DNA of 64,000 bases from Streptomyces sp. NBC_00341 (GCF_041435055.1 NZ_CP108002.1:7750001-7814000); one strand, 5' to 3'. Shown: positions 8,365 to 17,371, numbered from the stretch's first letter. The notes: generated from the letters alone by a model not told the origin. Numbers and translations are program-made.

Positions 8365-9192
8365 TCAGGCCGGCAGATCCCTGAGCGAGGCCTTCATCCG
8401 CGTGACGAACGCCTCCCGCACCGGCTCCGCCACCCGGTCCAGCGAGAGGTACGGGTTCAGGTCCTCCAGTTCGACGAGGAGCAGCTCGCCGTCCGCCGTC
8501 CGGCACGCGTCGATCCGCTGGATTCCGTGATCGAGGGTGTTCCACGCGACGAAGGACCGGGCGAACTCCAGGTCCGCCGCACTCGCCGCGTACGGCTCCA
8601 GCACCCAGCGCCGCTCCGGGTGCGGCGCGTGCAGCGCGTACTGGAAGTCGTGGTCCACGAAGTAGAAGGACACCTCGTAGCGGAAGTCGATCCGGGGCTG
8701 GATCAGCTGTGTCCCGTCCGCCTCAGGGCCCACGTCGGGACTCCGTACGAAGCGCAGCCCGGCCGAGTCGGCGCCCAGCTTCGGCTTGATCACGTATCCG
8801 TCGGCGTCCGGCAGCAGTCCCAGGTCCGCGACCCGGTCCACGGTGGGGATCACCGGATAACCGGCCCGGCTCAGATCGACCAGGTACTGCTTGCCCGCCA
8901 TGTCGCCGCGGCCGGTCAGCGGGTTGTAGACCCGGGCGTCCAGTTCCCGGGCCCGTGCGCGGAACGCGTCGTACGCCTCCTGGTAGTGCAGTACCGGGCC
9001 GCTGTTGCGTATGACGGCCACGTCGAATCCGGCCAGCAGCGCGGCGGCGTCGCGCGGATGGCACAGCGCCGTGTCGAAGTCCTCGCGCAGCCGTGAGGTC
9101 AGGAAGATGTCCTCGTCGCAGTAGCGGCGACCGCGTGCCGCATAGGCCAGGTCGGTGACGAGGAGGAGGGACGGGCGGGGGCCGGTGGCCAT
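8365..9192 (-). CDS. ATP-grasp superfamily ligase-like protein
   Basis: 275 residues from the ATG at 9192, which has a good GGGGAA upstream; a longer frame to 9231 lacks support. Residues 95-190 carry ATP-grasp features: NPLTGRGDMAGKQYL, YVIKPKLGADSAGLR (lysine and glycine-rich loop) and LIQPRIDFRYEVSFYFV. The end has ELLLVELEDLNPYLSLD, the metal-binding acid/Asn pattern. Such enzymes join a carboxylate to an amine or thiol via an acyl-phosphate. It is divergent from the P450 gene 79 bp away, so they may serve one small-molecule pathway. Substrate unknown. Confidence 0.8.
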   Translation of the reverse strand: MATGPRPSLLLVTDLAYAARGRRYCDEDIFLTSRLREDFDTALCHPRDAAALLAGFDVAVIRNSGPVLHYQEAYDAFRARARELDARVYNPLTGRGDMAGKQYLVDLSRAGYPVIPTVDRVADLGLLPDADGYVIKPKLGADSAGLRFVRSPDVGPEADGTQLIQPRIDFRYEVSFYFVDHDFQYALHAPHPERRWVLEPYAASAADLEFARSFVAWNTLDHGIQRIDACRTADGELLLVELEDLNPYLSLDRVAEPVREAFVTRMKASLRDLPA

Positions 9193-9271
9193 GGTGTTCC
9201 CCAAAGCGTGTGCGAGCGGACGGGTGGTCAATAACCTGGACGGCGTTGCCCGTCAACGACCCTGGAGCGTC

Positions 9272-10525
9272 ATGACGTCTGCCCCGCAAGAGTCGCTCGC
9301 CCCGCACGAGCCGCCGGTGCCCGACATTCTCTCGCCCGCCTTCGCCGCCGACCCCTACGGGGCCTACCGGATCATGCGCGACAGCGCCCCGCTGATCAGG
9401 CACGAGGCCACCAACAGCTACATCGTCTCCCGCTACGAGGACGTCGAACGGGTCTTCAAGGACAAGGCGGGGGAATTCACCACCGACAACTACGACTGGC
9501 AGATCGAACCCGTCCACGGCCGCACCATCCTCCAGCTCAGCGGCCGTGAACACGCGGTCCGCCGGGCCCTGGTCGCCCCGGCCTTCCGGGGTACGGACCT
9601 CCAGGAGAAGTTCCTCCCCGTCATCGAACGCAACGCGCGCGAGCTCATCGACGCCTTCCGCCACACCGGGGAGGCCGATCTCGTCGGGGCGTTCGCGACG
9701 CGGCTCCCCGTCCTGGTCATCGCGGACATGCTCGGCCTGGACAAGGCGGACCACGACCGGTTCCACGGCTGGTACACCAGCGTCATCGCCTTCCTCGGCA
9801 ACCTCGCGGGCGACCCGGCGGTGGCGGCCGCCGGCGAACGCACCCGGCGGGAGTTCGCCGGGTACATGATCCCGGTCATCCAGCAGCGCCGGGCGGCCCC
9901 CGGCGGCGACCTCCTCTCCGCGCTCTGCGCGGCGGAGGTCGACGGCGTACGGATGAGCGACGAGGACATCAAGGCCTTCTGCAGCCTGCTGCTGGCCGCG
10001 GGCGGCGAGACCACCGACAAGGCCATCGCCTCGGTCTTCGCCAACCTGCTCACCCACCCCGAGCAGCTCGCGGCGGTGCGGCAGGACCGCGGTCTCATCG
10101 ACCGGGCCTTCGTGGAGACGCTGCGCTTCACCCCGCCGGTACACATGATCATGCGTCAGGCCGCCACGGACGTGGAGCTCGGCGGCGGCCTGGTGCCCGC
10201 GGGGTCGACCGTCACCTGTCTGATCGGCGCGGCCAACCGGGACGCGTCCCGGTACCGTGACCCGGACCGGTTCGACATCTTCCGCACGGACCTGACCGGC
10301 ACCACGGCGTTCTCCGCGGCGGCCGACCATCTGGCGTTCGCCCTGGGCCGGCACTTCTGCGTGGGCGCGCTGCTGGCCAGGGCCGAGGTGGAGACCGGGG
10401 TGAACCAGTTGCTGGACGCGATGCCCGACGTACGGCTCGCGGACGGATTCACCCCGTCCGAGCAGGGCGTCTTCACCCGGGGCCCGCGGTCGCTGCCGGT
10501 TCGCTTCACCCCGGTCGCGGGCTGA
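9272..10525 (+). CDS. Cytochrome P450
   Basis: 417 residues from the ATG at 9272 (GGAG upstream). Soluble bacterial P450 with the I-helix AGGETTDKA around 244-252, ExxR (E282-R285) in ETLRFTPP, and the heme loop FALGRHFCVG with ligand Cys363. The I-helix acid/Thr pair needed for O2 activation is intact (ETT). Its redox partners are not nearby. A strong hairpin follows the gene. Confidence 0.93.
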   Translation: MTSAPQESLAPHEPPVPDILSPAFAADPYGAYRIMRDSAPLIRHEATNSYIVSRYEDVERVFKDKAGEFTTDNYDWQIEPVHGRTILQLSGREHAVRRALVAPAFRGTDLQEKFLPVIERNARELIDAFRHTGEADLVGAFATRLPVLVIADMLGLDKADHDRFHGWYTSVIAFLGNLAGDPAVAAAGERTRREFAGYMIPVIQQRRAAPGGDLLSALCAAEVDGVRMSDEDIKAFCSLLLAAGGETTDKAIASVFANLLTHPEQLAAVRQDRGLIDRAFVETLRFTPPVHMIMRQAATDVELGGGLVPAGSTVTCLIGAANRDASRYRDPDRFDIFRTDLTGTTAFSAAADHLAFALGRHFCVGALLARAEVETGVNQLLDAMPDVRLADGFTPSEQGVFTRGPRSLPVRFTPVAG

Positions 10526-10533
10526 GACGGGGA

Positions 10534-10567
10534 GGGGCGGCGGCGCGGACGTCCGTGCCGCCGCCCC
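10534..10567. terminator. Bidirectional terminator between P450 and acyl-CoA dehydrogenase
   Basis: An 11-bp GC-only stem (10534-10544 with 10557-10567) encloses the self-complementary CGGACGTCCG. It sits between two convergent stop codons. Confidence 0.8.
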
Positions 10568-10615
10568 GGCGGCGCGCACGCCGCGGCGTCCGGACGGCGG
10601 GTGCCCCGTACCGCC

Positions 10616-11830
10616 TCAGCGGATGTGGCGTCCCGAGATCGCCCGCGCGATGACCAGGCGCTGGATCTCGCTGGTCCCCTCGAAGATGGTGTAGATCTTG
10701 GCGTCCCGGTACATCCGCTCGACCGGGTGTTCCCGGCTGTACCCGGCGCCGCCGAGGATCTGCACGGCCTTCTCGGTGGCGGAGACGGCGAGTTCGCCCG
10801 CCCGGAGCTTGGACATGGAGCCCTGCCCCGCGTCGAAGGTGCGGTCGTTGCGGGCCATCCACGCGGCCTGCCAGATCAGCAGCCGCACGGCCTCGATCTC
10901 GGTGCGGATGTCGGCGAGCGCGAAGGCGATCGACTGGTTCTCGATGATGGGGCGGCCGAACGCCTCGCGCTGACCGGCGTACTCCAGCGCGTACTCGTAC
11001 GCCGCTCGCGCGATGCCGAGCGCCTGGGCGCCGACGGTGGGGCGGCTGACCTCGAAGGTCGCCATCGCCGCCTGCCCCTTGCCGCCCGAGCCCTCGCGGG
11101 CGCGGGCGAGGCGGGTGTCCAGCTTCTCCTTGCCGCCGAGCAGGCAGTGCCCGGGGACCCGGACGTCGTCGAGGAAGACGTCCGCGGTGTGCGAGGCGCG
11201 CAGGCCGAGCTTCTTGATGGTGCGGCCCGCCTCCAGGCCCTTCGTGGCGGGCGGCACGATGAACGCGGCCTGTCCGCGGGCGCCGAGCGCCGGGTCGACG
11301 GAGGCGACGACCACATGGACCCCGGCGATCCCGCCGTTGGTGATCCACGCCTTCTGGCCGGAGAGCACCCACTCGTCCCTGGCCTCGTCGTAGCGGGCCT
11401 TCGTGGCCATCGCGGAGACGTCGGAGCCGGCCTGCGGTTCGGAGACGCAGAACGCCGCCACCTTGGGGTCGTCCTCGTCGCCGTAGCACTGCGGAACCCA
11501 CTCGGCGAGCTGGTCCGGCGTGCCGGAGGCGAAGATCCCGGCGACGGCGAGGGAGGTGCCGAAGAGCGCCATGCCGATTCCGGCGTCGCCCCAGAACAGC
11601 TCCTCGTTGGCTATCTGGAGGGAGAGCCCCGTCGGATCGCCGTACATGTCGGCCAGTGACTCGAACCCGTACAGACCGATCCGGGCCGCTTCCTGGATGA
11701 CCGGCCACGGGGTCTCCTCGCGGGCGTCCCATTCGGCGGCCGCCGGGCGCACCACCTGGGCGGCGAAGCCGTGCACCCAGTTGCGCAGGTCCTGCTGCTC
11801 CTCGGTGAGGGCGAGGGAGAAGTAGCTCAT
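10616..11830 (-). CDS. Acyl-CoA dehydrogenase
   Basis: 404 residues, full length for the family. It shows FCVSEPQAGSDVSAM (FAD/acyl-CoA binding near 130), WITNGG near 160, REAFGRPIIENQSIAFALADI in the C-terminal helical domain, and the family-end signature ILGGAGYSREHPVERMYRDAK followed by IFEGTSEIQ, which contains the catalytic Glu. It introduces the alpha,beta double bond in acyl-CoA using FAD. The gene follows the SCP2 gene by 4 bp in an operon behind tandem palindromes, which suggests sterol or branched-lipid side-chain breakdown; the substrate is not proven. Confidence 0.93.
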   Translation of the reverse strand: MSYFSLALTEEQQDLRNWVHGFAAQVVRPAAAEWDAREETPWPVIQEAARIGLYGFESLADMYGDPTGLSLQIANEELFWGDAGIGMALFGTSLAVAGIFASGTPDQLAEWVPQCYGDEDDPKVAAFCVSEPQAGSDVSAMATKARYDEARDEWVLSGQKAWITNGGIAGVHVVVASVDPALGARGQAAFIVPPATKGLEAGRTIKKLGLRASHTADVFLDDVRVPGHCLLGGKEKLDTRLARAREGSGGKGQAAMATFEVSRPTVGAQALGIARAAYEYALEYAGQREAFGRPIIENQSIAFALADIRTEIEAVRLLIWQAAWMARNDRTFDAGQGSMSKLRAGELAVSATEKAVQILGGAGYSREHPVERMYRDAKIYTIFEGTSEIQRLVIARAISGRHIR

Positions 11831-11834
11831 CGGC

Positions 11835-12308
11835 TCAGGCCTTCGGGATGTCGAAGTAGCGGGTGAGGCCCGAGGCCAGACCGACGTCGCCGGCCACCTT
11901 CAGCTTGCGCATCATGAACATCGTCACGGGATTGCCGTTGCCGGAGACCAGTTTGAGGAACTCCGCGTCGCCCATCACCAGCGTCGTGCGGGGTTCGGCG
12001 TCGGAGCGGCCCGCGCTGACGGTGCAGACGCCGTCGGCTATCGCGGTCTCGTACACCTCTTCGGTGTCCCCGGTGATCTTCCAGCGGATCAGCGCCCTGA
12101 GCTGTCCGGCCGCCTCCGGGCGGAACTGCTGCCTCATCCGGCCGAAGACCTCTCCGAGCACCCGGGCGCGCAGTTCGCCGTGCATGACCTCGCCGAGCTG
12201 CCTGGCGGACAGGCCCTTCACGATCCGCGCGAACTCCGGCGGGGAGACGGCCGCGAAGTCGAGTGCGGCCAGTTCACCGGTGAGGTTGCCGCTGCTGTTG
12301 TCGGCCAC
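11835..12308 (-). CDS. SCP2 sterol-carrier-domain protein
   Basis: 157 residues. The SCP2 fold reads RALIRWKITGDTEEVYETAIADG, then EPRTTLVMGDAEFLKLVSGNGNPVTMFMMRKLKVAGDVGLA, which match strands and the lipid-pocket helices of SCP2 proteins; residues 1-50 are an extra helical region. Cytosolic lipid/sterol-CoA binder. First gene of a two-gene operon with the acyl-CoA dehydrogenase, so it may present acyl-CoA to it. Confidence 0.87.
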   Translation of the reverse strand: MADNSSGNLTGELAALDFAAVSPPEFARIVKGLSARQLGEVMHGELRARVLGEVFGRMRQQFRPEAAGQLRALIRWKITGDTEEVYETAIADGVCTVSAGRSDAEPRTTLVMGDAEFLKLVSGNGNPVTMFMMRKLKVAGDVGLASGLTRYFDIPKA

Positions 12309-12315
12309 GCCAGTT

Positions 12316-12349
12316 CCTTACTCTGAAGTAAACTTACTTTTGAGTAAGG
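12316..12349. promoter_or_regulatory. Two tandem TTACT-N4-AGTAA palindromes (candidate TetR-type operators)
   Basis: Perfect palindromes at 12318-12331 and 12334-12347, 16 bp apart start to start. The pair also forms a larger CCTTACTC...GAGTAAGG dyad. It begins 8 bp upstream of the SCP2 start codon at 12308, so it could block transcription or early elongation. A related CTTAC-CT-GTAAG dyad lies near 12829-12840. Confidence 0.7.
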
Positions 12350-12411
12350 TAAGCGCCGGGCAGCCCCTCCGCAAGCAGCTGCCGCCTCTTCGCAAGGGGT
12401 GCCCCCCGCGG

Positions 12412-12675
12412 TCACCAGGCGCTGCCGGGGCGCACCGTCAGCAGGGGGTGGTGGGCGGCCAGGACCTTGTTGGCGCGGGCCAGCTCCGACAGGGCCTGCT
12501 CGCGGTCCGCCTGGTCCTCGATGCCGAGCCGCGGACCGCGGAACCTGCGGACCTCGCGCGCGGCGCACTCGGCGTCGAACTCCGCCTCCAGGATGTGCTG
12601 CGGGATGCAGGAGCCGATCAGTGCGGCGACCCGGTCCGGGATCGGCACGGGGACGAGCAGGTGCGAGGCGGTCAT
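12412..12675 (-). CDS. Small protein of unknown function
   Basis: 87 residues with AGAGGGAAC just before the ATG. No domain recognised. The middle is highly charged (EAEFDAECAAREVRRFRG) and the C-terminal half is helical (REQALSELARANKVLAAHHPLL). No signal peptide or membrane span. Codon usage is normal. It precedes the SCP2/acyl-CoA dehydrogenase operon on the same strand, but the tandem palindromes lie between, so it may be a separate unit. Confidence 0.65.
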   Translation of the reverse strand: MTASHLLVPVPIPDRVAALIGSCIPQHILEAEFDAECAAREVRRFRGPRLGIEDQADREQALSELARANKVLAAHHPLLTVRPGSAW

Positions 12676-12898
12676 GGGAGGTTCCCTCTCGAATGGTGGC
12701 CAGGAGGTCGAACGGTGCGGCCGCCGGGTGGGCGGTCGACTCCTCCATATAACGGGACGCAGTTCCGGGTTTCTCGTTGAGAACGTCTCCGTGTGGCAAC
12801 CGTTTGGGAGTGACCGGGTATTTCGCCTTACCTGTAAGTAAGTTGACTCGCGGCGCCGGGCGTGATCCGACTGGAACCCGTCCCGGCCGCACGGTGCA
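12676..12898. other. Intergenic region with dyads, no gene
   Basis: Between the small protein and the 3' end of the PucR gene. It holds TTCTC-GTT-GAGAA (12771-12783) and CTTAC-CT-GTAAG (about 12829-12840). The latter resembles half of the operator at 12316. Probably the promoter region of the gene starting at 12675. Confidence 0.4.
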
Positions 12899-14113
12899 CT
12901 ACAGCGCGGATTCCTCGCTTCGGGCGCGCAGTTGGAGCGCCCGCAGGACCGCCTCGGTGGAGAACCTGCTCTCTGGGTCGATCAGTTGTTCCCCGAAGAT
13001 GGACTCCAGGTTGCGCATGCGGTAACGGACGGTCTGTGGGTGGACGTCGAGCAGCTCGCCCATGTGGGCCGCGGTGCCGCGGGTGTCGAGCCAGATGCGC
13101 AGGGTCTCGACGAGGCGTTCGCGGCGGTTGGCGCTGATTCCGGCGATGGGCGCGAGTTCCCGCCGGGCGAGCTGGTCGAGCAGGACCGGATCGGACAGCA
13201 GCCACAGGGTGATCAGGTGGTCCGCGCACAGGACGAAGGGCGCGTCCTCGATGACACCGGTGTCGACGAGTTCGAGGACCCGCCTGGCCCAGCGGATCGA
13301 GTCGGAGGCCAGAGCGGTGGGGACGGTCAGGCCGATCGCGGCGCGACTGCCCAGGAGCGACTGGTCGAGCATGGATCTTCGCGCGTCGTCGAGGGGGCCG
13401 GGGATCAGTAAGTGCGGCTGCGGATCGCTGAGATCGGCCAGGATGTCGCGGTCGGCGCTGACCCGGTCGAGCCTGGCCGGAGCGCGCACGGCGACGAGGG
13501 TGACCTCCTCGGGCAGCGTCCACCCGGTCTGTTCGCACAGCTCGGCGATGGCGGTACGGGGTACGGGGCGGCCGGCCAGGATCAGGTGGAGCAGGCGCCG
13601 GCGCATGGCCTCGCCCTGCTCGCCCGACTGCGACTGCACCTCCAGGAAGCCCTCGCGGGAGAGCGATTCGAGCTCGTCTATGTAGGCGAAGAGGGCGTCC
13701 GCGAAGCTGAGCATCAGGGTCGGTGAGAAGTTGTAACTGCGGCCGACCTTCTTCGCCCGTCGCAGCGCGACACGGGCACCGAGTCTGTAGGCGCCCTGGA
13801 GCGTTTCCATAGTGCGGCCTTCGTATGCCTCGAACCGTCCGAACCGGCGGCACATGTCGTCGCGCAACGAGGTCGATGTGGACGGTTCCGCGACCAGATC
13901 CACGAACGAGGAGAGGCTCTGTTCGACGCCGACGCGAATGGCCTGGCCGTTGGGTCCGCTGAGCAGGCGCGCGTATTCCGGATAGGCGCGGGTGACCTCG
14001 ACGCCGATCTCTTTGATGAGGCTCGGCAGTTCGGGCCGCATGATGGCGGCGAACTCCTGGGGAAGCGGTCCCAGCGGGTCCCCTGTGTCCAATGGCGAAA
14101 TGACTTCTCGCAT
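12899..14113 (-). CDS. PucR/CdaR-type transcriptional regulator with a TTA codon
   Basis: 404 residues from the ATG at 14113 (AAGGGGA upstream); the frame is open further upstream without a better start. The C-terminus has the PucR helix-turn-helix LVETLRIWLDTRGTAAHMGELL followed by DVHPQTVRYRMRNLESIFG (about 340-385). The N-terminal 180 residues are a helical sensor-like region (EAYEGRTMETLQGAYRLGARVA). Codon 235 is TTA (13409-13411), so translation should need the bldA tRNA. It stands alone upstream of, and divergent from, the three exported-protein genes and the mce operon, which it may control. Confidence 0.88.
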   Translation of the reverse strand: MREVISPLDTGDPLGPLPQEFAAIMRPELPSLIKEIGVEVTRAYPEYARLLSGPNGQAIRVGVEQSLSSFVDLVAEPSTSTSLRDDMCRRFGRFEAYEGRTMETLQGAYRLGARVALRRAKKVGRSYNFSPTLMLSFADALFAYIDELESLSREGFLEVQSQSGEQGEAMRRRLLHLILAGRPVPRTAIAELCEQTGWTLPEEVTLVAVRAPARLDRVSADRDILADLSDPQPHLLIPGPLDDARRSMLDQSLLGSRAAIGLTVPTALASDSIRWARRVLELVDTGVIEDAPFVLCADHLITLWLLSDPVLLDQLARRELAPIAGISANRRERLVETLRIWLDTRGTAAHMGELLDVHPQTVRYRMRNLESIFGEQLIDPESRFSTEAVLRALQLRARSEESAL

Positions 14114-15073
14114 GACGTGTCCCCTTGCTCTCCAGCGCCCGGTGGGGGGTGAGGCAGTGGGGGAAAGCGCTCCCACGAACCGACAGGTGCGTACCAAGTC
14201 CGCGATGAAGATAGACCAAGTCAGCTGTCGTGCCCACCACTTGTGCAAGATCGAAATGCAGGGGGCACACATCCTGGCCGCATCGTGGTGCTCCGGTGCA
14301 GGTAGGGCGGGAGTGCTCACTTCCGGACAATATTTTCAGCCGCCGGCTTCGTCATGGAAACAGGGGCTGCGGAGCGGCGGGGCGCCGGACTGTGACGCGA
14401 GGAGCGGATTCGGCCCGTGCAGTAAAACGGAGCCGGGCATTCAGCGATCTGTCTTTCCTGCTCACGGAGTGACAAAGAGCCGGTGGAAGCGGTTTCGGCC
14501 CAGGTGTGTGGAATGCCCCAGCCGGCTTCCGGTGCGCAGGGGACCGGCAGGAGCGGCGGCGCCCGGAAAGGGCCGGCGGGTGGATATGCGCTCCTCCGCC
14601 GGGAGAATGCTTCCGCCGCTGAGCCGGCCGGGGCCGCCGACCGGTGCTCTCCGTGTCCGCGCCGGGTGCCGTGGCCCCGGTCCGGGGCGGGTGGGTCCGG
14701 GCCCTCGTGGCGCGTCCCTGGTGCGGCTTCCCTTCCGGTGGGCCGTGGGTGACTCCGCGGCCGGTGCGACTGCCCGGCGCCGGCTCCCCGGCGGAACCGC
14801 GAGCGAGACTGCGCACTAAATGACAAGTGGTTCGGGAGAGTTAGTAAGCCGGGTACGAGAAAAGAACTCCGTGCGAGCAATTTCGACCAGCAGGATTGTG
14901 CTCGAAGTTTCTCGCAAGTAACGTCACGGCCTGTCACAGATTAGATGTGGCCGAGAGTGTACGTCTCCCCCTCGGAGAAGTGGTTCGTAGACGTTCTTCC
15001 TGCCCCTTGGGCAGCTGTGAAGCACGTCCCCGCAAGCAGTGCCACCCGCATTGTCGAATCGGAGGAACTAACT
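14114..15073. other. 960-bp intergenic region, no convincing gene
   Basis: Open frames here have no streptomycete codon bias or plausible start sites. The region holds a GAGTGCTCACTTCCGGACAA motif at 14311-14330 that recurs before the mce operon. It also has AT-rich stretches near 14330 and 14820-14900, and presumably the promoters of the PucR gene and of the exported protein at 15074. A short dyad CGAGCA...TGCTCG lies at about 14874-14904. Confidence 0.6.
14311..14330 (+). promoter_or_regulatory. Motif shared with the mce-upstream inverted repeat
   Basis: GAGTGCTCACTT-CCGGACAA matches GAGTGCTCACTTTCCGAT on the minus strand at 18408-18426 and CACTCACTTTCCGACAA on the plus strand at 18451-18467. 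It lies about 200 bp upstream of the PucR start. Candidate regulator binding site. Confidence 0.45.
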
Positions 15074-15691
15074 GTGCGTAATACCCTCAAGAAGATCGCC
15101 GTCACCACCGGCGTGGCTTCTGCGGCTGTCGTACTCGGTGCCGTCCCGTCCATGGCCCTCGCCGCCACCACGTGGACGGTCTCGCCCAACCCGGCTCCCT
15201 TCACCGCCGTGTCGACCAACACCGTCCTGTCGGTGAGCGGCATCCCGCTCACGTGTCCGACGGCGAGCGCGGGCGGTTCCGCGTTCAGCGCCACGGGCAA
15301 CCCCGCCACGGTCGGCAACATCACCTCCGCCACCTTCGGCACGACGTCCAGCCCGTGCACGAGCGCGCTCGGCCCGGTGACGCCGGTCGCCACGACGACC
15401 CCGGCGTGGCAGCTCGTGGCCCAGGACTACACCTCCGGTGTGACCACCGGCTACATCAAGAACATCCAGGCCAAGCTCACCGTTCTCACCTGCAGCTTCA
15501 ACGTCACCGGTGAGGTCAACGCCAAGTACACGAACAGCACCAAGAAGCTGTCGGTCTCCAACTCGAGCGCCCACCAGCTGACCGTCTCGGGCGCCACCGC
15601 CGCGTGCGCCGGGATCGTCGCCAACGGGTCCCACCCGACCTTCACGGGCGACTACAGCGTCACCGGGATCACGAGCATCATCGGCACCTGA
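15074..15691 (+). CDS. Exported protein of unknown function
   Basis: 205 residues from the GTG at 15074, which has GGAGGA 7 bp upstream. Residues 1-32 are a Sec signal peptide (RNTLKKIAVTTGVASAAVV, then a site at SMALAA). The mature part is Thr/Ser/Ala-rich beta-type sequence with four Cys (in PLTCPT, SSPCTS, LTCSFN, AACAG), probably two disulphides. No known enzyme motif. First of three exported-protein genes between the PucR regulator and the mce operon. Confidence 0.82.
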   Translation: MRNTLKKIAVTTGVASAAVVLGAVPSMALAATTWTVSPNPAPFTAVSTNTVLSVSGIPLTCPTASAGGSAFSATGNPATVGNITSATFGTTSSPCTSALGPVTPVATTTPAWQLVAQDYTSGVTTGYIKNIQAKLTVLTCSFNVTGEVNAKYTNSTKKLSVSNSSAHQLTVSGATAACAGIVANGSHPTFTGDYSVTGITSIIGT

Positions 15692-15787
15692 CGGACTGGG
15701 GCTGCCGGGCAGTCGAACGTTCAGCAGACCGCACCGCGGGAACCCTGCCGTGCGGTCTGCGCCGTCGATGGAAGGAAATGACGAGGG

Positions 15788-17293
15788 ATGATGATGCGCG
15801 GGACAGCAGGGCGGAGCCGTGGGCGTGTGACGGCACGGAGCGGAGCCGTTCTGGCCGCGGTCCTCATGGCCGGAATGATCCCTGGCGCGCAGGCGTCCGC
15901 CGGGGATCGTGACGTCCACATCGACGTGAAGTACGGCTGCGACTTCCCCTCCGGAACCAGACCGGTCTCGGTCCGCGTGTCCGCGACGGTTCCGGAAGAG
16001 GGGGAGGTGGGCAAGCCCGTTCAGCTCAGGGACGTGAGCACCGAACTGGTTCTGCCCGAGGCCGGGCTGCCGGACCTGGCCGGTCTCGGGGAGGCGGGCG
16101 CCGAGGCCGAGACCAAGCTGACCATGGGTGTGGCGCAGGGCGATCACACTGCCGAGACCGTATGGATCGGGACCACCGGCGACCCGGTGGCCGTTCCGGA
16201 CGCGGGGAAGTTCACCGTCACCTCATCCGGTGACGTTCCCTCGGTGACCGCGGGCTCGTCCGGCGGCCTCACCTTCACGGCGGGGAAGCTCACCGCGCTG
16301 CTGACCTCACCGAAGACCGCCGACCCGGCAGCCGAGCCCTCGGCCGTGATGCTGAACTGCGTCCCGGAGCCGGACCAGGTCCTGGAGCTCGGCACGGTAC
16401 GGATCGCCGGAGACCCGCAATGGCCTTCGCCGCAGCCCTCCGCGACCGATGAGGACACAGCCTCCGGTGACAGCGGTACCAGCCGCGACGAGGCGACGCC
16501 GAAGGTGGACGACCCGGTGAAGCCGACCCTCCAGGACGGGAAGGCCCCGCCCTGTGTGGGCGACCAGGACGACCAGTTCAGCCTGAACGCCTATGTCACC
16601 GGCTACGCGAACGTGGCCAAGCTCAAGGCTGCCACGTTGTTTCCGGTCGCCTGCTCGCAGATCGAACAGGGTGCGACGGTGATCAAGATCGTGGACGGTC
16701 TCGTCCACATCTTCCAGGACTCCTCGGTGCTCCTGGACTACCGGGGCAAGCCCCAACTGCCGCCTGCCACAGGTACGTTCCTGACGTTCGGCTTCATGCC
16801 GACGACCGCGACCCTGGAGATGACCCAGATCCCGCCGGCCGACGGCCCGGACGGCAAGCCGTCGGCCAACATTCATTCCGACCTGAAGATCCTCAGCCCG
16901 GGAAACAGTGAGGGCACGACCACCATCGATCTCCAGCTCCAGTTGCGGCTGCACGACGTGAAGGTCAACGGCGTCGCCCTGGACGTCGGCGCCAACTGCC
17001 GTACCGAACGGCCCTTCGAACTGCCGCTTCGGGGGCGCATGGTCCTCAAGGACGGCGTCCAGACCGGATACACACTGGTCACGGGCGGTGTCCTCACCGG
17101 CCAGGTCACCCTGCCGCCGTTCTCGGGCTGCGGGGTCGGTGAGGACCTGGACGACATCTTCACCGCCTCCATATCGGGTGTACCCGGCTATGTGAAGCAG
17201 GTCCAGGCGCCGCCCTGTGCGGCGGCCCAGCACGACCAGGCGGTGTGCACGGAGGACAACCAGCCGGTGCACGTTCCCAAGCCGGAACGCTGA
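15788..17293 (+). CDS. Exported DUF6801-like protein
   Basis: 501 residues; three ATGs in a row (15788, 15791, 15794), the first used here. Signal peptide of about 37 residues ending GAQASAG. Residues 45-195 resemble the actinobacterial secreted domain DUF6801 (KYGCDFPSGTRPVSVRVSA, GVAQGDHTAETVW, SGDVPSVTAGSSGG). A Pro/Thr/Asp linker follows, then a Cys-containing beta domain (APPCVGDQDD, PVACSQIE, FSGCGVGEDLDD). No catalytic motif. It probably acts outside the cell with its neighbours, perhaps in lipid capture for Mce; that is conjecture. Confidence 0.8.
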   Translation: MMMRGTAGRSRGRVTARSGAVLAAVLMAGMIPGAQASAGDRDVHIDVKYGCDFPSGTRPVSVRVSATVPEEGEVGKPVQLRDVSTELVLPEAGLPDLAGLGEAGAEAETKLTMGVAQGDHTAETVWIGTTGDPVAVPDAGKFTVTSSGDVPSVTAGSSGGLTFTAGKLTALLTSPKTADPAAEPSAVMLNCVPEPDQVLELGTVRIAGDPQWPSPQPSATDEDTASGDSGTSRDEATPKVDDPVKPTLQDGKAPPCVGDQDDQFSLNAYVTGYANVAKLKAATLFPVACSQIEQGATVIKIVDGLVHIFQDSSVLLDYRGKPQLPPATGTFLTFGFMPTTATLEMTQIPPADGPDGKPSANIHSDLKILSPGNSEGTTTIDLQLQLRLHDVKVNGVALDVGANCRTERPFELPLRGRMVLKDGVQTGYTLVTGGVLTGQVTLPPFSGCGVGEDLDDIFTASISGVPGYVKQVQAPPCAAAQHDQAVCTEDNQPVHVPKPER

Positions 17294-17371
17294 ACCGGAA
17301 CCTGTCCCCCTGTTCCCGTCGTCGCTGCCGAACCATTCCATTCGCTCAGCCCACCATGAATTGAGGGAGTA

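Noticed and set aside
13992..14819. 275-codon plus-strand open frame overlapping the PucR 5' end
   Set aside because: It overlaps a well-supported gene and shows no family features or codon bias.
14851..14856. GGGTAC as a sigma-B-type -10 element
   Set aside because: The nearest GNNT candidate for the -35 lies 18 bp away instead of 14-16, so it does not fit.
14317..14937. Long minus-strand open frame in the gap before the exported proteins
   Set aside because: The translation is Pro/Arg/Gly/Ser-rich without domain or good start, and codon third-position bias is absent. It is typical of a chance frame in GC-rich DNA.
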